Shown: positions 7,166-14,392 of the stretch, piece by piece
Layout of the letters: every line of letters begins with the position of its first letter
Numbering within the stretch: the first letter of the stretch is position 1
Origin: CAYPZU01 sp964415395
GTDB taxonomy: Bacteria > Chlamydiota > Chlamydiia > Chlamydiales > SM23-39
NCBI GenBank assembly: GCA_964415395.1
Contig: CAYPZU010000038.1
Span: 1 to 20,369 of the forward strand
Direction: 5' to 3'
Length of the DNA: 20,369 nt
The notes under the pieces: model-generated
Seen by the model: the letters and a program-made list of their open reading frames with translations, nothing else
The model's database searches: none
Told to the model about the DNA's origin: nothing
Position numbers and translations under genes: made by a program

Positions 7166-7692
7166 AGAGGAGGCCGCTTCGACTTTTGGTGCGCGTGCCA
7201 GATGTGCATGCTTACGCCGAACAGGGCTGCGGCGATGACAGGGATGGCGATCCAGAGATAGAGATACTCGACCGTAAAGGCGACGATCCAGGCGAAAATC
7301 CCCAGCACGATGCCAATAAACAGAAACGTCTTTTCAATATAAATCCCTGCGAGGAATACCGCCTGAGCTGTCAGCGTCAAAACGACGATGCCCGCCAAAA
7401 ACCGGCTGAACACTCCCAATTCCACAAATCTCGAAACCAGAAACACCGTCGCGATCAGTCCGATCCAGTGCAGAAGCTCATGGCCGAGCGTCACCGGGCT
7501 GATCGAGAACTTCTTCAGCCGCAGATACCAGCTGAGCCACAAAGCCATCAGGGCGAACAGGATGACGATCCATTTCCAATACTCATACCCGCCGCTCTGG
7601 CTGATATTTGTAACGACAAGACCTAAAAAGGCGAACGCCAGCATCGCAACGCAAACGCCGAGACGGGCCGCCCACGGATGTTTTGATTCCAT
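7162..7692 (-). CDS. Multi-pass membrane protein, 176 aa
   Basis: I do not recognise the family. The protein has about five hydrophobic helices (roughly residues 10-28, 40-57, 72-88, 93-113 and 118-160, the last long enough for two) and short basic ends; the tail His-Gln-Lys-Ser-Lys-Arg suggests a cytoplasmic C-terminus. A His-Glu-Leu-Leu-His motif at about 70-74 resembles a zinc-metalloprotease HExxH pentad, lying just before a membrane helix, but nothing else supports a protease and the match may be chance. The start ATG at 7692 has only a weak ribosome binding site. The stop overlaps the dehydratase start as ATGA, so the two are translated together; it could be a transporter or helper for the dehydratase substrate, which is a guess from position. 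Confidence 0.75.
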   Translation of the reverse strand: MESKHPWAARLGVCVAMLAFAFLGLVVTNISQSGGYEYWKWIVILFALMALWLSWYLRLKKFSISPVTLGHELLHWIGLIATVFLVSRFVELGVFSRFLAGIVVLTLTAQAVFLAGIYIEKTFLFIGIVLGIFAWIVAFTVEYLYLWIAIPVIAAALFGVSMHIWHAHQKSKRPPL

Positions 7693-7890
7693 AGCCGCAC
7701 CCTACCCCACCCCCCGACTTTTCCACAAGCCGGGGGAAAGGGGGGGGCTTGCTGCGGCCTTCGAAAAATCAATCTTTCTCGCTCGCCTTCCTGTCCTAGG
7801 AATGTCTCGTTCGGTCAGAACGCTCACTTTGTTCGCTTTGATTTTTCTTGGCCTCGCTAAGCCCTCTGAGGCAGCTTCGCTGCGCTGAAT

Positions 7891-7922
7891 TTGGGGTGGG
7901 CTTATCCTGCCGATCCTGTTAT
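7891..7922. repeat. Dispersed repeat copy R4
   Basis: GGGGTGGGCTTATCCTGCC followed directly by GATCCTGTTAT. Relative to the copy at 839-898 it is inverted and lacks the central hairpin, so the two outer modules are fused. It shows that the modules of this family can be lost or exchanged as units. Confidence 0.7.
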
Positions 7923-7942
7923 TTTTTTCAGCGCGTTTCGCG

Positions 7943-7974
7943 CCTCTGTGTTCTCGGTGATCTCGGTGGTTAAA
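7943..7974. repeat. CTCTGTG-type intergenic repeat
   Basis: The string CCTCTGTGTTCTCGGTGATC, continuing as TCGGTGGTTAAATT, has the periodic xxCTCxGTGxx look of a repeat class that I recall from intergenic DNA of several bacterial phyla. Related strings (CCTCTGTGCTGATC and TTCTCTGTGAACTCTCG) lie inside the inverted repeats that flank the GxxExxY gene at 14294-14871. Confidence 0.4.
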
Positions 7975-8020
7975 TTAGATGGGGGTGCGGGGGCTTCCCC
8001 GCCCCGCCCTCCCTTCGTTT

Positions 8021-8033
8021 TTACAGGATGGGG
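8021..8033. repeat. Repeat core at the 3' end of the PLD-like gene
   Basis: TTACAGGATGGGG matches TAACAGGATGGGC of the copies at 722 and 840 except for two bases. Read on the minus strand it supplies the end of the PLD-like gene, ATCCTG followed by the TAA stop. Confidence 0.5.
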
Positions 8034-9571
8034 ATGCAGAGCGATTGGAGCGGGGCGAGCAGGCGTGACTTGAGGGGGAGGGAGGCGTGGCGGCTGGCCT
8101 TCCGGCAGAGCGGCTTGTCCGACTCGATGGATTGCAGGACGGCTGAGGCAAAGGCGGCCGATTCGACTTTGAGATTGATCTCGTAGTCGGCGCTCTCGAG
8201 GCTCTTTCTGCCGAGATTGGAGCTGCCGAGAAAGGTGGTGCGCGCGTCGATCACGATCGCTTTTTTGTGAAGCGTCGAATGGGGGACGGCGTATTCGTAC
8301 AATTCGACGTTGGCGTCTGCAGGCAGTTTGCTGGCGGCGCTGCGGGAGAGTTCGGTGAACCCGCTGTGGAGGAGCGGGCTTTTCCAGTCGAGGCGGTTGG
8401 TGAGGAGCGTGATCCGGACGCCCCGTTTGGCAGCGTCCGACAGGGCTTTCAAGAGGAGGGGAGTTGGATGGAAATACATGTGGTCGATCGCGATGCTCTC
8501 TTCCGCATGTTCGATGGCGGATACGAGAGCGTCGTGAAACTCATTGGCATGCTCTTCGGGGCCTGTGGCGTACAGGCCGGTTTTTAACCCTTCGGTCTTG
8601 AGAGGCGCCTGGTCGAAGAGAGGGAGCGGGGTGTCGATCGGGCGGGGCGGCTCGGGCGGGCGGATCTCTCTGCTCTTCCGATACCGCATCCGCTCAATGA
8701 GCTGCATCATCTCAATATAAAGTCGCGCTCCCTGCCCATTCGGGCCGGAGCGGAAGACGAAATCCATGTCCCGGAACGCGCGCGGGCCGGTGAGCCGGAT
8801 GAAGAAAGCGAAAGGCTCGCCATGTTTAGCCGGATGGATGGCGCCGGTTTGTTCGGTCCAGGGGGCGGCGATGCCTGTGCCGCCGAGCATAAAATAGGAG
8901 CCGTAGTCGATGACGAGCGCTTTTGTGTGCTGGCAGGTGAGGTTGAAGCGGTTTTCCGGGGAGAGGGTGGGGAACGCCTCGGGGGTATAGACGCAGGAAA
9001 AGCGGCTGCCAAATTCGGCCGTCAATTCGGTGATCCGCTTTTTGTCGGCGCGGGTCAGGTAGATTTCGGAGCAGGTCATCGTAAAGGAGAGATCGGGGAG
9101 GAGGCGCATCCGCTCCTGGACGAGATCGAGGAATTCTTGAAACGGCTTGCCGCCGCAGTAGCAGCCCGAAAGGACGATGGAGCGCTGGGCGGCTCGGACG
9201 AGTTCGAGTTTCCACCTGTGGGCGTCTTGGCTGTCGAGGGTGGGGAAGCCGCTGCAGGGCGTTTCGGAGAGAGAGCCGAGAGGGGGGAGCTCGGCCAGGG
9301 CTGCCGCAGGGAAAAGGGTTTGCATCGGAGGGGCGCGGTGGAAGACGCCTGCGGCGGCCAGCGCTGAGCGGACGGCGAGGACGGAAAAGAGGACGATGCA
9401 GGGGAGCGCAAAGAGGAGCGGGAGGGCGCAGGAAGCGGCGATCAGGAGGGTGGAAAAGACGGCGGCGGCGATCTGTTTGACTTTCGCTGCGGTCTGAACC
9501 TGGGAGAAGGTCTTTCCCTGAGGAAGGACATACCCCCCGAATCCAAGGGAATTACGGGATATGGGATCCAT
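8021..9571 (-). CDS. Phospholipase D-like protein with two HKD motifs
   Basis: A 516-residue member of the PLD superfamily. Both catalytic motifs are intact: His215-Thr-Lys217-x4-Asp222 and His435-Lys-Lys437-x4-Asp442, each followed by a Gly/Ser-rich turn (Leu-Gly-Gly-Thr-Gly; Leu-Gly-Ser-Ser-Asn). Two HKD halves in one chain make a complete active site, so phospholipase, cardiolipin-synthase-like or nuclease activity is possible. Residues about 33-76 form two hydrophobic helices separated by Pro residues, close to the bilobed hydrophobic hairpin of chlamydial inclusion-membrane proteins. There is no Sec signal, and the polar N-terminus (Met-Asp-Pro-Ile-Ser-Arg-Asn-Ser) would fit type III secretion. 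Known Chlamydia species carry PLD-like genes in the plasticity zone. The stop codon and the last residues (Ile-Pro-Ile-Leu) are coded by a copy of the dispersed repeat core. Confidence 0.88.
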   Translation of the reverse strand: MDPISRNSLGFGGYVLPQGKTFSQVQTAAKVKQIAAAVFSTLLIAASCALPLLFALPCIVLFSVLAVRSALAAAGVFHRAPPMQTLFPAAALAELPPLGSLSETPCSGFPTLDSQDAHRWKLELVRAAQRSIVLSGCYCGGKPFQEFLDLVQERMRLLPDLSFTMTCSEIYLTRADKKRITELTAEFGSRFSCVYTPEAFPTLSPENRFNLTCQHTKALVIDYGSYFMLGGTGIAAPWTEQTGAIHPAKHGEPFAFFIRLTGPRAFRDMDFVFRSGPNGQGARLYIEMMQLIERMRYRKSREIRPPEPPRPIDTPLPLFDQAPLKTEGLKTGLYATGPEEHANEFHDALVSAIEHAEESIAIDHMYFHPTPLLLKALSDAAKRGVRITLLTNRLDWKSPLLHSGFTELSRSAASKLPADANVELYEYAVPHSTLHKKAIVIDARTTFLGSSNLGRKSLESADYEINLKVESAAFASAVLQSIESDKPLCRKASRHASLPLKSRLLAPLQSLCIPIL

Positions 9572-9659
9572 AAGGCGGCTATATTAAGGAGGAAGCCCTC
9601 TTTTTGCCAGTGCAATTCTAAGTTGTTTGTGTTAAGATGTTTTAGATTTAATCTTTTAT

Positions 9660-9688
9660 TTGAAATTAAGGCTATTTTGTTATATAAT
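9660..9688 (+). promoter_or_regulatory. Near-consensus promoter of the propeller operon
   Basis: TTGAAA (9660-9665) and TATAAT (9683-9688) are spaced by exactly 17 bases. The surrounding 9620-9720 stretch is strongly AT-rich against a GC-rich genome. AAGGAT at 9709-9714 gives the ribosome binding site for ATG 9723. A 15-base AT string (9696-9710) recurs on the opposite strand upstream of the pentein gene (18869-18883). Confidence 0.7.
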
Positions 9689-9722
9689 ATTTTGAAATTA
9701 ATATAATTAAGGATGATTATTT

Positions 9723-11084
9723 ATGACGATTTCCCCTCTTTCTTCTGTTCTCCCAACGCAAAGCCGGACGATGCCGAGAGCATCGAGAGTCGGACGCGAG
9801 ATTTACAGTCTGGATCGCACCTCGGCTCAGACTCCCTACGCGCGCGAATTGGCGAGGACGATTTTAGGGGTTGAAAATCTCAACGCTCAGTCGATTTTCC
9901 GCGATCCCGTGCAGGTACCAGCCGTCAAGCCTGCGCCTAAAGTAAAACCAAAGCCTAAGCCCGAGCCGAAGGCTCCGGTTGCCTATCAAGGCTCCGTCCA
10001 CTCGATCTTTTCTCCCGACCAGCGCGGAACCCTTTGCCAAATGATGTCTCTCTCCGATCAGAGCCTGGCCCGCATCGACGGAAAGAACCTGCTCATCCGG
10101 GATCGGAAAACCGGCGCTGAAAAACCGGTGAAATACGAAGACGATTTCGAATGCTACGATGAAGAAGGAACCAACCCGAACGCCGTCGCTTTCTGCAACC
10201 GGAAAGGGGATGAATTCGTCGTTGGCTCGATGACAGGAATCGTCGACCGCTGGCGCGTAAACGAAGACGGGGAATTCGAGAGGATTTTTTCAGCGGAGCT
10301 GCCCGATGAGCACGATCAACATTTTGGGTCGACTTCGATTGTGAAGCGGGTCATTTGTCTAGCGAATCGAGGCGAGCGCACGTTCGCCGGCCTGTTGAAT
10401 GGAAAAATCTATGTGATGGGCAAAGAGGGCGGAGTCGACCAGATCCTCGAGCCGTTTAAAGAGAGAGACGATCTTGACGCGTCGCCCGTTATTAGCCTGA
10501 CTGTTTCGCCGAACGGAAAATTTCTAGCTGCGGCCTTCATGGTGTCGAAACCGGGAGACAGACACGCCCGCTATCAGACGCTTCTCTTCAGGAAAAAAGA
10601 TGACGGGAAATATGAACTGATGCCCAATGCGGTCAAAAACGCGCTGCGCAAAGAACGTCCCGATTTGAGAACGATCGCCTTTTCTCCCTGCGGCAGGTTT
10701 TTGGCTGCGGCGGACGGGAAAGGAAGGGGCAAGGTGTATGTATTCCAGCTCGACATGCCGAGAGTCGAATTGAGAAGCGTCCATGAAACCGGATCTCCTG
10801 CGACCCGCCTGATGTGGAGAGAAGACCGGATTATAACGACTCACTCCTGCGGGAAAATCGCAGTGACGCAAATCGATTATGAGACCCGCAAAATGAAAAC
10901 GCTATGCGAGACAAGACCGATCCCGGATCGGATTGTGCACGCCGTGCTGAGCGCGCCCAATAAAAATGGGGATGCAGAGCTGATCACGACAGTGCCGGAG
11001 CAGCACCGGATCTGCTCTTCGCGCGTTTCCTTCCCTGTCGCAAAAATGGAGCTTTCCGAACGATTGATGCCGGGGATTCGATGA
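9723..11084 (+). CDS. Cdc20/Cdh1-like beta-propeller protein 1, putative effector
   Basis: A 453-residue protein with three parts: a Ser/Thr-rich N-terminus (1-65), a Lys-Pro linker (69-85) and a degenerate WD40-type propeller (about 88-440). Three features recall eukaryotic APC/C co-activators. Tyr39-Ala-Arg-Glu-Leu-Ala-Arg-Thr-Ile, then Asn-Leu-Asn and Ile-Phe-Arg (58-60), resembles the helix and KILR-type segment of Cdc20 (plant Cdc20 has Tyr-Arg-Lys-Gln-Leu-Ala-Glu-Thr-Met, Asn-Leu-Asn, Ile-Leu-Ala-Phe-Arg). Glu-Thr-Gly-Ser (355-358), Trp365 and Thr-Thr-His-Ser (372-375) match the Cdc20/Cdh1 segment Asp-Thr-Gly-Ser...Trp-Ser...Ser-Thr-His-Gly. The protein ends in Gly-Ile-Arg, like the Ile-Arg tail that docks on APC/C. 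A clear C-box (Arg-Tyr/Phe-Ile-Pro) is missing; Arg15-Thr-Met-Pro18 is at best a remnant. There is no Sec signal. The likely role is a secreted host cell-cycle mimic; a generic propeller is the alternative. Confidence 0.7.
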   Translation: MTISPLSSVLPTQSRTMPRASRVGREIYSLDRTSAQTPYARELARTILGVENLNAQSIFRDPVQVPAVKPAPKVKPKPKPEPKAPVAYQGSVHSIFSPDQRGTLCQMMSLSDQSLARIDGKNLLIRDRKTGAEKPVKYEDDFECYDEEGTNPNAVAFCNRKGDEFVVGSMTGIVDRWRVNEDGEFERIFSAELPDEHDQHFGSTSIVKRVICLANRGERTFAGLLNGKIYVMGKEGGVDQILEPFKERDDLDASPVISLTVSPNGKFLAAAFMVSKPGDRHARYQTLLFRKKDDGKYELMPNAVKNALRKERPDLRTIAFSPCGRFLAAADGKGRGKVYVFQLDMPRVELRSVHETGSPATRLMWREDRIITTHSCGKIAVTQIDYETRKMKTLCETRPIPDRIVHAVLSAPNKNGDAELITTVPEQHRICSSRVSFPVAKMELSERLMPGIR

Positions 11085-12433
11085 GCGTAAGCCAGTCTCT
11101 CTTTTACAGCAGAGCCGTTCGCGAGGGCGTAGCTGTCGATTTTACGGAAACCAAACCCTCTGTCTCAGGGCAAGTAAACAAAGAGTTTTTTGCCATTAAA
11201 CCGTCAAAACCGGGGCAAACTTCTACTCTCTATTCCCAGGCGCTCAGCCAGACTCTTTTCAAAGTGCGCGAGGCGGGCCGCCAGCGTATTTTCGGGCCCC
11301 TGAAGCCAGACGTTCCCGTCCTGAAACCAAAACCGAAGCCGCCCGAGGCGCCCTCCTGGAAATTCACCCCTTCGACCGACGATATCGGCGGGTTGGAAGG
11401 ATATTGCGAGGAAGACGATCTCGCAGCTTCTCCCGTCGCCCATTCGCGCGACACGGGGCGCACGGCTCTTGTTCAGGTAGCTAAAGATCCGCTTCGCGTG
11501 CGGAGCGATTGGGAAGTTTTTGTTTTGATCCCCGAGGAGCGATTCGATGGGATCGGCCATGAATCCATGGGGCTTGTCCTGCCGAACGGAACGGTTCCTT
11601 ACCGCTGTATAAACCGCCCCCGCGCCCTTGCCTTTTATTCCACTACGGATGACAAAGAACGGCTGGTTTGCGGCACCGAAGACGGCTGGATCGATATCTG
11701 GAACGTGACGCCCGGAACTGAGACCGACCGGATTTTCTCGGAGCGGATTTGCGAAGAAAGGATCACCCACGTAGCCGTTTCCGGCCCCTATATCATCGCC
11801 GGAACGATCAGCGGAAAACTGATCCAGTTTAACTGCGAAACAGGGGAAATCGATGCAGAGGAAACAGTGCATGAGGGAGTCCTCCTGGGGCTTTCGCAGT
11901 CAAGAGACGGCCTTTTTCTCGCCACGGGCGGAACCGATGGAACTGTCTGGTTTTATCAGAAAGAAGAAGAGAGCGACCGGTATGCAAGAGTGCAGCGATT
12001 TTCGGGATTCAACGCCGATGTCCGCGCGCTGGCAATTTCCGATCATCAGGTTCCCTATCTCCTCGCTGGAGGAGGAGAGGAAATGCCTGTTCTCACGCTG
12101 TTAAAAGGCGGTTCTGAACAACCGATCGCTCAAATCGCTACGCGTTCCGAGATCACATCGGCCCAATGGCTCTCTTCACGCCTCGTCTGCACGACGCATG
12201 GCAACGGTGCGATTATTTACTATGCATTCGACCCCGAAAAAGAAACCCTGCAGGCGACGCATCGGCTGTTGAGCCATCCCGGAAGGATCGCCTATTCGGT
12301 CTACAACGGGAAAGATCTTCTTACGACCTTCAGTCCGGCTTCGGAAACCATTTGCAGCTGGCCTGTTCAAACCAAGCCGCCCAAGCAGTCGAAACCAATT
12401 CCCGATTTCGGAAGCCGCTTTTCTATCCGCTAA
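11081..12433 (+). CDS. Cdc20/Cdh1-like beta-propeller protein 2, putative effector
   Basis: A 450-residue paralog of the preceding gene, coupled to it by an ATGA overlap and with the same plan: N-terminus (1-78), Lys-Pro linker (79-91), propeller (about 95-430), tail. Blades are clearer here: Val-Cys-Gly-Thr-Glu-Asp-Gly-Trp-Ile-Asp-Ile-Trp (196-207) and Leu-Ala-Thr-Gly-Gly-Thr-Asp-Gly-Thr-Val-Trp (280-290) are WD repeats. In order it shows counterparts of Cdc20/Cdh1 landmarks: Tyr51-Ser-Gln-Ala-Leu-Ser-Gln-Thr-Leu-Phe60 then Arg69-Ile70; Ala-Thr-Gly-Gly-x-Asp; Leu-Leu-Ala-Gly-Gly-Gly (327-332); Trp363 and Thr-Thr-His-Gly (371-374); Ser-Glu-Thr-Ile-Cys-Ser-Trp (421-427) for Asp-Glu-Thr-Leu-Arg-Phe-Trp; and the final Ile449-Arg450. 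No C-box is evident. The gene ends tail to tail with polX, overlapping by four bases. Host APC/C targeting is inference. Confidence 0.72.
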   Translation: MSVSQSLFYSRAVREGVAVDFTETKPSVSGQVNKEFFAIKPSKPGQTSTLYSQALSQTLFKVREAGRQRIFGPLKPDVPVLKPKPKPPEAPSWKFTPSTDDIGGLEGYCEEDDLAASPVAHSRDTGRTALVQVAKDPLRVRSDWEVFVLIPEERFDGIGHESMGLVLPNGTVPYRCINRPRALAFYSTTDDKERLVCGTEDGWIDIWNVTPGTETDRIFSERICEERITHVAVSGPYIIAGTISGKLIQFNCETGEIDAEETVHEGVLLGLSQSRDGLFLATGGTDGTVWFYQKEEESDRYARVQRFSGFNADVRALAISDHQVPYLLAGGGEEMPVLTLLKGGSEQPIAQIATRSEITSAQWLSSRLVCTTHGNGAIIYYAFDPEKETLQATHRLLSHPGRIAYSVYNGKDLLTTFSPASETICSWPVQTKPPKQSKPIPDFGSRFSIR

Positions 12434-14145
12434 GGATGCATTTTTTCAAGCAGTTTTGAGAGTTCTTTGAGAGGCAGCGTGTTGACGACGTGCCTCTTTT
12501 CGAGCCAGCCTTTGCGGGCGGCATTGACGCCGGCAAGCACATAGTCGAGCTGGATGTCGGCATGGGCGTCGGCGTTGATGCAGCAGAGAAGCCCTTTTTC
12601 AGACGCTTTATGCCAGAGCCGCCAATCCATGTCGAGCCGCATCGGGTTGCCATTTAACTCGATGATCTTTTGATTGGCGATGCAGGCGTCGATCACTTTC
12701 TGCGCGTCCACTTTGTACGCTTCCCGCTTCAGCAGCAGCCGTCCGGTCATGTGGCCTAGCATCGTCGCCGAAGGGTGTTCGATGGCGCGGATGATCCGCT
12801 TCGTCATCGTCTTTTCATCTTGAGTGAGCGACGAGTGGACAGAGACAATAACGTAATCGAGTTTTTTCAGGACCGAGTCGGGAAAGTCGAGCTTTCCATT
12901 TGCGAGGATGTCGCACTCAAGTCCTGCGAAGATGCGGAATGTTTTGGAAATGTTCAGTTTGCGGATCTCTTCGATCTGATTCAGGAGCCGCTCTTCGCTC
13001 AGGCCGTTTGCCTGGAAGCTCGATTTCGAGTGATCGGAGATGCCGATGTATTCCCAGCCGAGCTTTTTTGCGTAGGCGATCATCTCGTTCAGTGAACTTT
13101 TTCCATCGGAGGCAGTCGTGTGGTTATGGAGCGATCCGCGTAAGTCGCTTATAGTTAGTAATTTAGGTAAGAATCCTTTTTCGGCGGCTTCCACTTCGCC
13201 GAGGTTTTCCCTCAGCTCCGGCTCGATGTAGGGAAGTTTGAGGGCTTTGTAGACAGCCTCTTCGGTTTTTGCTTCGAACCTCTTGCCTTTTCCCTTGAGA
13301 GGCTCCAGGCCATATTCGCTGAGCGACCAGCCCTGCTTCAGCGAACGCTGCCGGATCTTGATGTTGTGTTCTTTCGACCCGGTGAAGTAGCAGAGGGCGA
13401 AGCCGAATTGGCTTTCGGGGACGACCCTTAAATCCGCTTGCATGCCGCTTTTCAGCCGGATGCTCGCTTTTGTCTCTCCTTGAGCCAAGACCGAGGCTCC
13501 TTGGGCTGCGAACCATTTCATGACCGGTTCGGGATCGCTCGACGCTACGAGGAGATCGAGATCGCCGATCGTCTCCAGTTTGCGCCTCAGGCTGCCCGCG
13601 ATTTCGACCCGTTTGACGCCTTTGATTTTTTTCAGTCCGTCGATGAGAGGCTGGGCGATTTCCATCGCGTCCCACCAAAGAGTCCTCTTTTGATACGCCT
13701 CATGGTGTTCGAGAGAGCGGAGGATGTTTTTCTCCGTTTTCGCGCCGAAACCTTTCAGTTTGGCGATCTTTCCGGCCTCTGCCGCTTTTTTCAGATCGGC
13801 CAGATTCCTTATCTTGAGTTTTGCGTAGAGGATTTGGACTTTTTTGGGGCCGAGGCCCTGCACCTGGCGGAGCTTGAGAAGGGCGGGAGGCACCGATTTG
13901 CGGAGCTTTTCGAGAAAGGCCAGTTTGCCGGTTGCCAGCTCTTCGATTTTGCCGGCGAGATCTTTGCCTACGCTCTCGAGATCGGTCAGAGTTCCTTCGC
14001 GAATCATCTGTTTCAGATCCCGATCGGTATTTAAAAGAGAGCGGGCGGCGTTCCGGTACGCGCGGATCCGGAACGGGTTTTCGTTTTTCAGCTCCAGAAG
14101 GTCGGCGATCTCTTCGAACGCAGCGGCAATCTCTTTCTTATCCAT
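12430..14145 (-). CDS. polX: Family X DNA polymerase with PHP domain
   Basis: Bacterial PolX fills short gaps in DNA repair and, through its PHP domain, trims 3' ends with metal-dependent exonuclease or phosphoesterase activity. The start is ATG 14145 (Met-Asp-Lys-Lys-Glu-Ile), which matches the usual PolX N-terminus and gives 571 residues, the family norm; the frame runs upstream to 14256 without support. Helix-hairpin-helix modules lie near 50-65, 95-105 and 128-140 (Gly-Leu-Gly-Pro-Lys-Lys; Gly-Phe-Gly-Ala-Lys-Thr). The palm has Gly184-Ser-Leu-Arg-Arg and the metal triad Asp195-x-Asp197 and Asp238. The PHP domain has His340-x-His342, Asp347, Asp371-His372, a late His in Leu-Gly-His-Met-Thr-Gly-Arg and the closing Asn-Ala-Asp-Ala-His. 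The active sites look intact. It meets the propeller operon tail to tail. Confidence 0.95.
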   Translation of the reverse strand: MDKKEIAAAFEEIADLLELKNENPFRIRAYRNAARSLLNTDRDLKQMIREGTLTDLESVGKDLAGKIEELATGKLAFLEKLRKSVPPALLKLRQVQGLGPKKVQILYAKLKIRNLADLKKAAEAGKIAKLKGFGAKTEKNILRSLEHHEAYQKRTLWWDAMEIAQPLIDGLKKIKGVKRVEIAGSLRRKLETIGDLDLLVASSDPEPVMKWFAAQGASVLAQGETKASIRLKSGMQADLRVVPESQFGFALCYFTGSKEHNIKIRQRSLKQGWSLSEYGLEPLKGKGKRFEAKTEEAVYKALKLPYIEPELRENLGEVEAAEKGFLPKLLTISDLRGSLHNHTTASDGKSSLNEMIAYAKKLGWEYIGISDHSKSSFQANGLSEERLLNQIEEIRKLNISKTFRIFAGLECDILANGKLDFPDSVLKKLDYVIVSVHSSLTQDEKTMTKRIIRAIEHPSATMLGHMTGRLLLKREAYKVDAQKVIDACIANQKIIELNGNPMRLDMDWRLWHKASEKGLLCCINADAHADIQLDYVLAGVNAARKGWLEKRHVVNTLPLKELSKLLEKMHP

Positions 14146-14293
14146 AACCGCAATATAACCCATTTGCGATTTCCCGATACAACCCAAGAACCTATCTGAA
14201 TAAATTCTTGATTTGATTATAGTCTTTCCGTTTTGGACGAACTTTGTCAGATTCAAAGAGATAAACGCCTGCAGTTTCTCGGGTTGTAGAAAG

Positions 14294-14383
14294 GGATCAG
14301 CACAGAGGAAAATGGATGCAAGGTCGAGAGTTCACAGAGAACAAAATTAGAGGCGCGACGGGACCTTGCCCTGAGTGAAGGAG
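14294..14383 (+). repeat. Left inverted repeat of the GxxExxY unit
   Basis: It starts GGATCAGCACAGAGGAAA and ends CTGAGTGAAGGAG. The inner end contains AAGGAG (14378-14383), the ribosome binding site of the enclosed gene. Confidence 0.8.
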
Positions 14384-14392
14384 AGTCTCCAG

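Larger units (their letters stand above)
7693..8020. other. Gene-free stretch with repeats and hairpins
   Basis: No credible gene lies here. Next to the start of the membrane-protein gene is a C-run/G-run inverted repeat (about 7708-7747). A 10-base perfect inverted repeat, GAAAAATCAA (7763-7772) with TTGATTTTTC (7838-7847), encloses a smaller CGTTC/GAACG hairpin. Then come a repeat copy (7891-7922), the hairpin GCGCG-TTT-CGCGC (7931-7943) and a CTCTGTG-type stretch (7943-7974). A short frame here ends in a signal-peptide-like string, but it is embedded in repeat DNA. Confidence 0.65.

Noticed and set aside
7388..7888. Plus-strand frame ending in a signal-peptide-like string near 7802-7888
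   Set aside because: Most of it is antisense to the membrane protein gene, the rest lies in repeat DNA, and the hydrophobic string is followed almost at once by a stop.
9764..9785. A functional C-box in the first propeller protein (Arg-Thr-Met-Pro at residues 15-18)
   Set aside because: It lacks the aromatic and Ile of the Arg-Tyr/Phe-Ile-Pro motif and has no counterpart in the second paralog, so it is not counted as evidence.
14216..14250. Minus-strand promoter for polX (TATAAT at 14221-14216)
   Set aside because: The -10 box is good, but no -35 box lies at a 16-18 base spacing; the nearest candidate is 23 bases away.
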